Source: JBIOJB01 sp044450465 (GTDB taxonomy: Bacteria > Chloroflexota > Dormibacteria > Dormibacterales > Dormibacteraceae). Taken from it: a stretch of DNA of 15,736 bases. The stretch lies in assembly GCA_044450465.1 (NCBI GenBank), contig JBIOJB010000069.1:1-15736 (forward strand). The letters are read 5' to 3'. The notes under the pieces were generated by a model that worked only from the letters and a program-made list of their open reading frames with translations, was not told where the DNA came from and did not search any database. The position numbers were made by a program, and so were the translations under genes. Shown here piece after piece: positions 1-7,120 of this stretch. The stretch's first letter is position 1. Every line of letters starts with the position of its first letter.

Positions 1-1326
1 CTGCCCAACAGCGCCGAGTCGATCGTCCTCTTCCTCGCCGCTGCCGCTACTGGCACGGCGGCGCCTTTGAACTCCGCATATAAAGAGGACGAGTTCCGCT
101 TCTACCTCGAGGACATCGAAGCCCGCGCCCTGATCGTCCCGCCCGGCCAGGGAGAAGCGGCTCGTCGCGCCCTGCCGACCAGCGCCGTGGTGATCGAAGC
201 TGCCTTTGGGGCAGGCGGCGACATCTCCATGTCGAGCGACTCGCCGATGACGGCGGCGCGGGCGGCCGGCGATCCGTCGGCCGAAGACGTCGCCCTGGTC
301 CTCCACACCAGCGGCACCACCAGTCGCCCGAAGCTGGTGCCCCTGCGCCAGCGCAACCTCGCGCACTCGGCCGGGAACATCGCGCTCACGTACGGGCTGA
401 CGCCGCAGGACGTCGCTCTGTGCGTGATGCCGCTCTTCCACATCCATGGCCTGATGGCCTCGACCCTGGCGACCTTCTACTCGGGCGGAACCGTGGTCGT
501 GCCGAACAGATTCGATCCCATGACCTTCTGGCCCGTGGCGGACGCGCACCGTGCCACCTGGTACTCGGCGGTGCCGACGATCCATCAGCTGCTGCTCATG
601 CGCAACCGCGGCGAGCGACCGGCCGGCGCTGAGCGGCTGCGTTTCATCCGGTCGAGCTCGTCGGCTCTCGCCCCCGAGACGATGACCCAGCTCGAGTCCA
701 GGTTTGGCGCCCCGGTGGTGGAGGCCTACGGGATGACCGAAGCGTCGCACCAGATGGCGTCCAACCCGCTCCCGCCGGCCGAGCGCCGGTCTGGCACGGT
801 CGGCCTAGAGACCGGCGTGAGCATCGCCATCCTTGACGAGCAGGGGGGCCTGCTGGCCCGAGGCGCACCGGGCGAGGTCGCGATCCGCGGTGCGGGGGTA
901 ATTGACGGATACGCCAACAACCCTGAGGCCAACGCGCAGTCGTTCACGAACGGCTGGTTCAGGACGGGCGACCAGGGCACGCTCGACCCCGGCGGCTACC
1001 TGTCCCTGATCGGAAGGATCAAAGAGATGATCAACCGCGGGGGCGAGAAGATTGCGCCGCGCGAGATCGACGAGGTGCTGCTCCAGCATCCGTCCGTGAG
1101 CGAAGCCGTCGCCTTTGGTTCGCCACATCCAACCTGGGGGGAGGAGGTGGGCGTCGCCGTCGTCCTGAAAGCCCCGGTGACAGAGAAGGAGCTGATCGCT
1201 TTCGCGCGAGAGCGCCTCGCGGACTACAAAGTTCCGAGAAAGGTCTTCATCGTGGACAGGATCCCTCGGACCGCCACCGGCAAGATCCAGCGCCGCGCTG
1301 TGGCCAGCTCGCTGAACCCGAGTTGA
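1..1326 (+). CDS. Acyl-CoA synthetase, oxalate-CoA ligase-like (5' end cut by window)
   Basis: This is an adenylate-forming enzyme (AMP-binding family) that would activate a carboxylic acid to acyl-AMP and then acyl-CoA. The frame is open from base 1, so the N-terminus lies outside the window; 441 codons are present. Numbering from base 1, the P-loop TSGTTSRPK is at 103-111, YGMTE at 243-247, a GWFRTGD / GRIKEMINRGGEKI block follows, and the C-terminal catalytic lysine in TATGKIQ is K428. The TSGTTSRPK form, PLFHIHGL, AVPTIHQ and SSSSALAP segments resemble the plant AAE3/yeast Pcs60 oxalyl-CoA synthetases more than long-chain FadD proteins, from memory of those families. The residue after the P-loop lysine is Leu where Gly is usual. 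The stop overlaps the next gene's TTG start, so the two are probably co-transcribed. The adenylate-forming class is certain; the oxalate substrate is inference. Confidence 0.9.
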   Translation: MPNSAESIVLFLAAAATGTAAPLNSAYKEDEFRFYLEDIEARALIVPPGQGEAARRALPTSAVVIEAAFGAGGDISMSSDSPMTAARAAGDPSAEDVALVLHTSGTTSRPKLVPLRQRNLAHSAGNIALTYGLTPQDVALCVMPLFHIHGLMASTLATFYSGGTVVVPNRFDPMTFWPVADAHRATWYSAVPTIHQLLLMRNRGERPAGAERLRFIRSSSSALAPETMTQLESRFGAPVVEAYGMTEASHQMASNPLPPAERRSGTVGLETGVSIAILDEQGGLLARGAPGEVAIRGAGVIDGYANNPEANAQSFTNGWFRTGDQGTLDPGGYLSLIGRIKEMINRGGEKIAPREIDEVLLQHPSVSEAVAFGSPHPTWGEEVGVAVVLKAPVTEKELIAFARERLADYKVPRKVFIVDRIPRTATGKIQRRAVASSLNPS

Positions 1327-2279
1327 CGGTCGCAATCGTCGGCGCCGGCGCGATCGGAGGGCTGATCGGCGCTCGCCTGGCAAGGAGCGGTCAGCCGGTG
1401 ATCTTGATCGCGCGAGGAGCGCATCTGGCGGCCATGAGCAGCCGTGGTCTGACCGTCCGCGCGTCCGACGGCGAGTTCACGGTGCACCCCGAGGCCACTG
1501 ACGACATCGGCGCCGTGAGCCGCGCCGAGGTCGTTTTCATCACTTTGAAGGCCCATTCTCTGGGCGCGGTGGCGCCTGCCATCGGCGCCGCGCTTGGGCC
1601 GCGGGCATTCGTTGTTGCGGCTGTGAACGGGATCCCGTGGTGGTACTTTCCCGATCGCCACCTGGAATCGGTCGACCCCGGCGGTGTGATCGGGCGCAGC
1701 CTCCCCTATGAGCAGGTCGTCGGGTGTGTGGTGTGGCCATCCGCTGAAATCGTCGAGCCGGGCGTGATCGAGCATTCAGAAGGCAACCGGCTCTCGCTCG
1801 GCGAGCCGAACGGATCCAGGAGCGAACGCGTGACCCTTCTGTCGGAGATGCTCACCGTCGCCGGGTTCAAAGCGCCGGTTCAGACGAGGGTCCGCAATGA
1901 GGTCTGGCACAAGCTGCTCGGCAATGCGACGCTCAACCCGGTCAGCGCGCTCACGCGCTCGTCGCTCGGACCCATGCTCGGGTCGCCGCTTGGCCGCGGG
2001 CTGGTCCGGACCCTGATGGAGGAGGTGGCGGCGGTCGCGCGCTCGCTCCAAGTCGAGCTGCCGATAAGCATCGACAAGCGCCTCGAGGCTGCCGCCTCGG
2101 TGGGCGGCCACAAGACCTCGATGCTCCAGGATCTGGAGGCCGGCAAACCCCTGGAGATCGACGCGCTCGTGGGCGCGGTCGTCGAGCTGGCGGCGGAGGG
2201 TGGAGTGGCCGTGCCCTCTCTGCGCGCGGTCTACGGACTGGCGAAGCTGCTCGACGCGGCCAACCGCTCCGGGGCTTGA
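1323..2279 (+). CDS. panE: 2-dehydropantoate 2-reductase family protein (ApbA/PanE)
   Basis: This is a predicted NADPH-dependent ketopantoate reductase, which makes pantoate for coenzyme A synthesis; paralogues reduce other 2-oxo acids. The 318-residue protein opens with a Rossmann dinucleotide site, VGAGAIGGLIG (residues 5-15). The C-terminal domain has the family's catalytic lysine block, with K197 in VWHKLLGN followed by NPVSAL, and a conserved EIDALVGAVVELA segment near residue 280. The start is TTG at 1323, in a 4-base TTGA overlap with the upstream ligase stop; this keeps the Rossmann strand at the very N-terminus, as is normal for the family. The gene converges on the GntR gene with a 4-base gap. 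Pairing with an acyl-CoA ligase, not with panB/panC, leaves open that it acts on another 2-oxo acid. Confidence 0.85.
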   Translation: MTVAIVGAGAIGGLIGARLARSGQPVILIARGAHLAAMSSRGLTVRASDGEFTVHPEATDDIGAVSRAEVVFITLKAHSLGAVAPAIGAALGPRAFVVAAVNGIPWWYFPDRHLESVDPGGVIGRSLPYEQVVGCVVWPSAEIVEPGVIEHSEGNRLSLGEPNGSRSERVTLLSEMLTVAGFKAPVQTRVRNEVWHKLLGNATLNPVSALTRSSLGPMLGSPLGRGLVRTLMEEVAAVARSLQVELPISIDKRLEAAASVGGHKTSMLQDLEAGKPLEIDALVGAVVELAAEGGVAVPSLRAVYGLAKLLDAANRSGA

Positions 2280-2283
2280 GCGC

Positions 2284-2967
2284 TCAGTCGGGTTGCAGGC
2301 TGGAAAGCCAGGTTGCCGAGCGCCGCTGACTCTCGATCGCCCACCGGAGTGTGTCGAGGACGGCGGCCAGGTGCTCGCGCATGGCGACCTCGGCCGCCTC
2401 GGCGTCGCCGGCGCTCAGGGCCGCGAAGATTTCCTCATGTTCGTGCAGCGAGCGTTCCGTGCGCGCCGGTCGCAGGATCGTGCGGTACTGGAAGCGAATG
2501 CTCTGGGACTTGAGGCTGCCCACGAGCCCGGCCGCCGTGGGGTTGTCGGCCGCCGACCAGATGAGCTGGTGGAAGCGTGAATTCAGCTCGGAGTAGCCGA
2601 GGGAGTCGTCCTGGGCCACGAGGCGCCTCATCTCGAGCAGGACCTGGCCCAGGGCGTGCAGGGCCGCGGCGGACGCGTGCGTGGCGGCCCGGCGGGCCAG
2701 CATGACCTCGAGAGTCGCCCGAACCTCCTCGATCTCGAGCGCCTCACGGTCTGGGATCAGCCGCACCCTGGCGCCCCGGTTCGGTTCGAGGGTGACGAGG
2801 CCCTCCTGATCGAGCCGCACCAGGGCGGCGCGCACGGCCGTCCTGCCGGCCCCGAGCATCGCGGCGATCGACGATTCGACCAGGCGCTCGTTCGGATGGA
2901 ACTGACCGCTCACGATCGCGTCGCGGAGCGCGTGGTAGACATCCTTGCCGACGGTGGTGACGGTCAT
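2284..2967 (-). CDS. GntR family transcriptional regulator, FadR/FCD subfamily
   Basis: This 227-residue protein is a predicted one-component repressor or activator responding to a small carboxylate-type ligand. An N-terminal winged helix-turn-helix spans about residues 8-70; it includes NERLVESSIAAMLGAGRTAVRAAL and LVTLEPNRGARVRLI, which fit the GntR DNA-reading and wing segments. The rest is an all-helical FCD ligand domain with histidines in SRFHQLIW, LHEHEEIF and AMREHL, matching the metal/ligand-binding histidine pattern of FCD regulators. It starts at ATG 2967-2965, preceded by no clear Shine-Dalgarno sequence. It is divergent from the ABC importer operon, with 127 bp between starts. 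A GT-CG-AC dyad in that gap makes the importer the probable target, with autoregulation possible. It could also control the convergent ligase/reductase pair; nothing in the sequence shows that. Confidence 0.93.
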   Translation of the reverse strand: MTVTTVGKDVYHALRDAIVSGQFHPNERLVESSIAAMLGAGRTAVRAALVRLDQEGLVTLEPNRGARVRLIPDREALEIEEVRATLEVMLARRAATHASAAALHALGQVLLEMRRLVAQDDSLGYSELNSRFHQLIWSAADNPTAAGLVGSLKSQSIRFQYRTILRPARTERSLHEHEEIFAALSAGDAEAAEVAMREHLAAVLDTLRWAIESQRRSATWLSSLQPD

Positions 2968-2968
2968 C

Positions 2969-2997
2969 TTGCTATCGACCAGATTATCCTCAATAAT
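2969..2997 (+). promoter_or_regulatory. Predicted sigma70-type promoter of the ABC importer operon
   Basis: The -35 box TTGCTA (2969-2974) and -10 box AATAAT (2992-2997) are separated by 17 bases, the best-spaced promoter seen in the window. Transcription would begin near 3004, giving a leader of about 90 bases before the TTG start at 3095. The -35 box lies only two bases beyond the divergent GntR start codon, so the regulator's own promoter must overlap this one. No convincing minus-strand -35/-10 pair was found. Confidence 0.55.
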
Positions 2998-3004
2998 GTC
3001 GACA
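2997..3004. promoter_or_regulatory. Predicted GntR-type operator (TGTCGACA dyad)
   Basis: TGTCGACA is a perfect 8-bp palindrome fitting the GT-(N)-AC half-site pattern of GntR-family operators. It abuts the end of the predicted -10 box and covers the likely transcription start of the importer operon, where bound protein would block initiation. The gene for a GntR/FCD protein is immediately adjacent. Flanking bases are only weakly symmetric, and short GTCGAC palindromes are common in high-GC DNA. Confidence 0.45.
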
Positions 3005-3094
3005 ATTCGTAGGGTTACCGCGAACTCGAATGCGGCCGGGGAGTTCGGCGGGGTTAAGCCGGTTAGGTTTCCGATAAGGAACGGGGGAAGAACC

Positions 3095-4420
3095 TTGAAG
3101 AGTCACCCATCGGTACGGTTCGGGTCACTTGCCCTTCCGGCGCTCGCTGCCGTGGTCCTAGCGGCCTGCGGAAGCAGCAGCTCGGCCGGTGGCGGGCTCG
3201 GCACCGGGGACCTGCTCGTCGGCGTGGTCGCGCCTTTCACTGGTGCGGACGCCGGGCTTGGCCCCGCCTACTACGCCGCCTGCCTGGCCGCGGCCCCGTC
3301 CATCAACAGCAACGGTGGAGTCGGTGGCCGGCAGGTCAAGTGCCAGCAGTTCGATACCCGCGGCGAGCCGGCCGACGCGGTGCCGGCGGCCAACCAAATG
3401 ATCGCCAGCAACTCCAACCTGATGGCCGTTATCGGCTGCACGTCGGATGAGGCGGCGACCGTCGCCCCGATCATCGATCGGGCCCACATTCCGATGTTCT
3501 GCATGACCGGGCAGACCGAGTTCAACAAGACGCCGCTCCAGTACTTCCACCGCCTGGTCCCGGCGGACATCTATGACGCGTACGCCATGGTGGGCTTCGC
3601 CCTCTATGGCCCAGGCCACAACCCCTACAAGAACGTCGCCCTAGTTTTCGGCAACGACATCGGCTCGCAGGCGTTCGTCCAGCCGGCGACCAACGCCATC
3701 ACCAAGCTCGGCGGAACCATTGTCATCAACCAGCCCATCACCCTCGGCGCCTCCTCCTATCGAACTGAGGTCGCGGCCATGCTGGCCACGCACCCAGACG
3801 CGATTCTCACCGAGGCCCTCGGCTCGGCGGGCACCTACCTCAAAGAGGTCCTGACGCAAAACGGCGGCCAGATGATCCCCTTCATAGGGACGTCGGCCAC
3901 GATCGACCCGACCTGGTTCCAGCAGGTTCGTGATGCCATCGGCATCGACAACCTGCTCAAGTACTACCACGGTGTAGACCTGGGATACGCGTTCTCCGGA
4001 CCTGCGTACACCGAGTTTCTGACCAACCTCAACGCGGCCGCCAGCACGTTTGCCGACGCGCCGAAGTACAAGCAGCGCGGCTCGACGCTGCACCTCTATG
4101 ACGGCATCATCATGACGGCGCTGGCCATGACGGCCACCAACAGCGCCGACCCGACCGTTTACAACCCCAAGATCAAGGAGATCGCCAACGGCTCGAGCGG
4201 GGCCACCGTGGTCAACACGTACAAGGACGGCGTCGCGGCCCTCAAAGCCGGCAAGTCCATCCAGTTCGTCGGAGCCGGCGGCACCAACGCCTTCGACCAG
4301 TACAACAACTCGCAGTCCGGCTACATCTGGGTCAACTACGACGCCCAAGGGAATGAGGTCCAGGTGGGCCAGATGACAGCACAGCAGACCCAGACCATCA
4401 GCGCAGCGGGCGGTATTTAG
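3095..4420 (+). CDS. ABC transporter substrate-binding lipoprotein, leucine-binding (LIV/HAAT) type
   Basis: This protein would capture the substrate outside the membrane and deliver it to the permease pair encoded downstream. TTG at 3095 is chosen as the start: GGGGGA lies 6 bases before it, and the protein then opens with a short basic region and a lipoprotein signal peptide ending in VLAAC, placing the lipid-modified cysteine at residue 25, followed by a Ser/Gly-rich linker. The mature part is a type I periplasmic-binding fold (Peripla_BP_6-like), recognisable by VGVVAPFTGADAGLGP, GGVGGRQVKCQQFDTRG, VIGCTSDEAATVAP and HRLVPADIYDAYA. Total length is 441 residues, typical for the family. The reading frame stays open upstream to 2945, but that extension overlaps the GntR gene and would bury the signal peptide. 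The substrate could be a branched-chain amino acid, amide, urea or aromatic/dicarboxylic acid; sequence alone does not say. Confidence 0.9.
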   Translation: MKSHPSVRFGSLALPALAAVVLAACGSSSSAGGGLGTGDLLVGVVAPFTGADAGLGPAYYAACLAAAPSINSNGGVGGRQVKCQQFDTRGEPADAVPAANQMIASNSNLMAVIGCTSDEAATVAPIIDRAHIPMFCMTGQTEFNKTPLQYFHRLVPADIYDAYAMVGFALYGPGHNPYKNVALVFGNDIGSQAFVQPATNAITKLGGTIVINQPITLGASSYRTEVAAMLATHPDAILTEALGSAGTYLKEVLTQNGGQMIPFIGTSATIDPTWFQQVRDAIGIDNLLKYYHGVDLGYAFSGPAYTEFLTNLNAAASTFADAPKYKQRGSTLHLYDGIIMTALAMTATNSADPTVYNPKIKEIANGSSGATVVNTYKDGVAALKAGKSIQFVGAGGTNAFDQYNNSQSGYIWVNYDAQGNEVQVGQMTAQQTQTISAAGGI

Positions 4421-4441
4421 AGTCCAAACCGGAAACCACAA

Positions 4442-4482
4442 AAGCCGAACGCCGTGAGCATCTACGTCGCGGCGTTCGGCTT
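4442..4482 (+). promoter_or_regulatory. 12-bp perfect inverted repeat enclosing the first permease start codon
   Basis: AAGCCGAACGCC (4442-4453) is the exact reverse complement of GGCGTTCGGCTT (4471-4482). The 17-base loop begins with the GTG start codon of the permease gene at 4454. In mRNA this makes a stable, GC-rich hairpin 21 bases after the binding-protein stop, with the start codon at the loop edge and the ribosome-binding region inside the 5' arm. It has no U-tract, so it is not a classic terminator. Likely effects are reduced permease translation or protection of the upstream lipoprotein mRNA, both known ways to keep binding protein in excess over permease. Confidence 0.6.
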
Positions 4483-5338
4483 CGGCCTCGTCAGCATGTC
4501 CGTGATCGCCATCGCGGCGGTCGGGTTCACCATGCAGTTCGGGATCACTAACATGATCAACCTCGCCTACGGCGAGGTCATGATCTCGGCCGCCTACGTC
4601 GCGTATTACATGAATCGCGCCGGCATCTCGATCTGGATCGGAATGATCGCCGGAGCTCTGTTCGGCGCGGTCTTCTCACTTTTGCTCAGCCGCATCCTGT
4701 ACGCGCCGTTCCAGCGCAAGGGGACCTCATACCTCGGCATGGTCATCGTCTCTCTTGCTGTTTCGCTGATGATCGCCAACCTGCTGCTCCCGATCGTCGG
4801 CTACTACAGCGTCAGCTACCAGAACAGCACCGGGAGCCTCGTCCGGCTCGGGGCCATCGTTTTGACGACCGATCAGATCGCGATCATGGGCCTGGCCGTC
4901 GTGGTCATGCTCCTCATCCACGGCCTGCTCAAGTACACGCGTCTTGGCAAGGCCATGCGAGCCACAGCCGCGAATCCGACTCTCGCTCGCAACTGCGGCA
5001 TCCCGACGCAGCGGGTCGTGGACTCGGTGTGGCTCATCACCGGAGCTCTGTGCGGGCTCGCAGGCGTGGTCGCGGCCATGAACTCCGACTCCTTTGCCAT
5101 CGCCAATGGCGCCGCCTTCTTGATCACCATCCTGGCGGCGGCCGTGCTGGGTGGAGCGGGACAGCCGTACGGCGCCATGATCGGAGCCGTCCTGATCGGA
5201 CTCATCACTGAGTTGAGCGCCGCGGCCTGGTCGCCCGAGTACAAAGAGGTCGTCGCCTTCGCCATCCTCGTCCTCGTCATGGTTCTCCGCCCCCAGGGTC
5301 TTTTGGCGAGGCGCGGCGCGCTGGCAGCGGCTGGATGA
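4454..5338 (+). CDS. livH: Branched-chain amino acid-type ABC transporter permease (LivH-like)
   Basis: This is one of two membrane subunits of the importer. The 294-residue protein is strongly hydrophobic with about eight membrane segments. It carries LivH hallmarks: an N-terminal GFTMQFGITNMINLAYGEVM block (the 'N-x-AHGE/YGE' region), YAPFQRKGTS, the cytoplasmic ATPase-coupling loop TRLGKAMRATAANPTLARNCGI (about residues 158-180), GALCGLAGVVAAM, and the terminal GGAGQPYGAMIGAVLIGL. It starts at GTG 4454, 33 bases after the lipoprotein stop, with no clear Shine-Dalgarno sequence and inside a hairpin. The stop overlaps the next permease by 4 bases (ATGA). The symbol is by family; the substrate is not established. 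Confidence 0.92.
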   Translation: MSIYVAAFGFGLVSMSVIAIAAVGFTMQFGITNMINLAYGEVMISAAYVAYYMNRAGISIWIGMIAGALFGAVFSLLLSRILYAPFQRKGTSYLGMVIVSLAVSLMIANLLLPIVGYYSVSYQNSTGSLVRLGAIVLTTDQIAIMGLAVVVMLLIHGLLKYTRLGKAMRATAANPTLARNCGIPTQRVVDSVWLITGALCGLAGVVAAMNSDSFAIANGAAFLITILAAAVLGGAGQPYGAMIGAVLIGLITELSAAAWSPEYKEVVAFAILVLVMVLRPQGLLARRGALAAAG

Positions 5339-6300
5339 GCACCTACTACGCCGCCAACCTGCTCGTCTACGCCGGGGTCGACATCATCGCCTGCCTCGCG
5401 CTGAACCTCCAGTTCGGGGTCTCAGGCATCGTCAACTTCAGCTTCATCGTGTTTCAGGCGGTGGGGGCATACACCGCAGCAGTGCTGTCTCTGCCGCCGG
5501 ACAGCGCCAACGGCGGATTCCAGATCTACTTCGGCGGTTACAGCCTTCCGTTCCCACTCCCATGGATCGGTGGCGCGCTGGCCGGCGGGGTGCTGGCCAT
5601 CCCGGTCGGATTTGTCGTGCTCAGGAAGCTTCGAAGCGACTACCAGGCGATCGCACTTCTCGTGCTTTCTGTCATCGCGAACACGGTGATCACCAACGCC
5701 CGGCCGCTGTTGAACGGAGCTGCGGGCCTCGCTCTCGTGCCGCCGCCGTTCTCCGACCAGTTCGACCCCAACACCAGCAACTACCAGCTCTTCTACGTCG
5801 GGCTGACGATCGTGTGCGTGGCCCTGGTGGCCCTGGTCGCTTCGCGCATCGTCAACTCACCCTACGGCCGCAGCCTGCGTGCGATGCGCGAGCACGAGCT
5901 CGCCGCCACCGCGATCGGCAAGAACCCTGTGGTCCTGAAGATGACGATCTTCATAGTCGGCGGCGTCATCGGAGGGCTGTCCGGCGCGATCCTCGTCGGG
6001 TTCATCCAGCTCTGGGCACCGTCGGTCTGGCTCTATCCCGAAACGATCATCCTCTTCGCGGCCGTGATCGTCGGGGGCAGGGGCAACAACCTGGGCGCGA
6101 TCCTGGGCGCGCTTCTGGTGCCCGTCGGCTTCGAGGAGGCGACTCGGTACATCCCGACCACCATCGGCCCGCCCGGCATGATCCCCGCGTTCCAGTGGGT
6201 CGCGATCGGCCTGCTCATCATCGGGTTCTTGTGGTTCAGGCCCGAGGGCGTTCGGCCCGAGCCCCGGCGGGTATTCGAGGGTGGTCCGGATCTCGATTGA
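5335..6300 (+). CDS. livM: Branched-chain amino acid-type ABC transporter permease (LivM-like)
   Basis: This is the second membrane subunit, 321 residues, which would pair with the LivH-like protein. It shows LivM features: an N-terminal ALNLQFGVSGIVNFSF segment, a central LRSDYQAIALLVLSVIANTV stretch, the ATPase-coupling loop SPYGRSLRAMREHELAATAIGKN (about residues 177-199), and GGVIGGLSGAILVGFIQLW followed by a conserved VGGRGNNLGAILGALL block. It starts at ATG 5335 within the ATGA overlap with the preceding gene, implying translational coupling. It ends in a short hydrophilic tail, and its stop overlaps a possible TTG start of the ATPase gene. Confidence 0.92.
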   Translation: MSTYYAANLLVYAGVDIIACLALNLQFGVSGIVNFSFIVFQAVGAYTAAVLSLPPDSANGGFQIYFGGYSLPFPLPWIGGALAGGVLAIPVGFVVLRKLRSDYQAIALLVLSVIANTVITNARPLLNGAAGLALVPPPFSDQFDPNTSNYQLFYVGLTIVCVALVALVASRIVNSPYGRSLRAMREHELAATAIGKNPVVLKMTIFIVGGVIGGLSGAILVGFIQLWAPSVWLYPETIILFAAVIVGGRGNNLGAILGALLVPVGFEEATRYIPTTIGPPGMIPAFQWVAIGLLIIGFLWFRPEGVRPEPRRVFEGGPDLD

Positions 6301-6332
6301 GCTCCAACGCCGGGATCACATCGGGCCGGCCG

Positions 6333-7082
6333 ATGCTCGTAGCCACAGAGGTGCATCGTCACTTCGAGGGCATGAGGGCCGTGGACGGCGTCTCGCTCGA
6401 GGTCATGCCGGGGAAGATCACGGGGTTGATCGGGCCGAACGGGGCCGGTAAGTCCACCTTCATGGCGGTCATGGCGGGCACGCTGCCCGCCACGAGCGGC
6501 AAGATCGTCTTCGATCAACAGGACATCACCCGATTGCCGGCGTACGCACGGGCGCGGCGGGGAGTGGTCCGGACGTTTCAGCTCCCGTCAGAGTTCGCGC
6601 GCCTGACCGTGCTCGAGAACCTGCTGGTGGCTGCTCCACACCATCGCGGCGACTCGCTGTTCGGCGCTTTGCTTGGCAAGCGGTACTGGATCGAGGACGA
6701 GCGCAGGCTCGTCGGCGAGGCGCGCACGCTGCTCAAGCGATTCGGCATGAGCGCCAAGGAGTCCGACTACGCCGGCACCATGAGCGGTGGGCAGAAGCGC
6801 CTCATCGAGATCATGCGGGCGCTGATGCTGCATCCGCGCCTGCTGCTGCTCGACGAACCGATGTCCGGGGTGCACCCGAAGATAGTCGATGAGATCCGGC
6901 ACTACCTCGAGAGCCTGCGCTCGGAGGGGTTGACCATCTTGATGGTCGAGCACGAGCTGCACATGGTGGAGCGGCTTTGCGACACGGTGATCGTGATGGC
7001 TCAAGGCAAGGTCATCGGCAGCGGCACGATGGCAAGCCTGCGCCGGCAGCCCGAGATTGTTGACGCATACCTTGTCGGATAG
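6333..7082 (+). CDS. livG: ABC transporter ATP-binding protein (LivG-like)
   Basis: This is a cytoplasmic ATPase driving the importer, 249 residues from ATG 6333. Walker A GPNGAGKST has its lysine at K40, the signature MSGGQ is at 150-154, Walker B LLLLDEP has D174 and E175, and the switch histidine is H207 in MVEHELHM. The internal VVRTFQLPSEFARLTVLENL segment with its Q-loop glutamine is typical of LivG, as is DEPMSGVHP. An alternative start is TTG at 6297, which would overlap the permease stop as TTGA, the arrangement used twice elsewhere in this window; it would add 12 residues. ATG 6333 is preferred because it places the first beta strand at the usual distance, but upstream Shine-Dalgarno evidence is weak for both. 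The frame is open much further upstream, but that part is the shadow of livM. Confidence 0.92.
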   Translation: MLVATEVHRHFEGMRAVDGVSLEVMPGKITGLIGPNGAGKSTFMAVMAGTLPATSGKIVFDQQDITRLPAYARARRGVVRTFQLPSEFARLTVLENLLVAAPHHRGDSLFGALLGKRYWIEDERRLVGEARTLLKRFGMSAKESDYAGTMSGGQKRLIEIMRALMLHPRLLLLDEPMSGVHPKIVDEIRHYLESLRSEGLTILMVEHELHMVERLCDTVIVMAQGKVIGSGTMASLRRQPEIVDAYLVG

Positions 7083-7096
7083 CCCCGCGGTCGGGG
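7083..7096 (+). other. Small GC hairpin between the two ATPase genes
   Basis: CCCCG (7083-7087) and CGGGG (7092-7096) flank a CGGT loop directly after the LivG stop. The 38-base gap has no other visible signal. A short processing or pausing hairpin is possible; chance is also possible in such GC-rich sequence. Confidence 0.2.
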
Positions 7097-7120
7097 CAAG
7101 CCCGCCCGACGCCGAGCCTG

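Noticed and set aside
3005..3031. ATTCG (3005-3009) and CGAAT (3027-3031) inverted pair in the importer leader
   Set aside because: Five-base arms separated by 17 bases are within chance expectation and no family operator of that shape was recognised.
2945..3094. Upstream extension of the substrate-binding protein
   Set aside because: It would overlap the GntR start, run through the promoter and operator, and place about 50 residues before the lipoprotein signal peptide.
5562..6332. N-terminal extension of the LivG-like ATPase
   Set aside because: It overlaps the permease coding region in another frame and is Arg/Pro/Gly-rich low-information sequence; the ATPase fold begins just after 6333.
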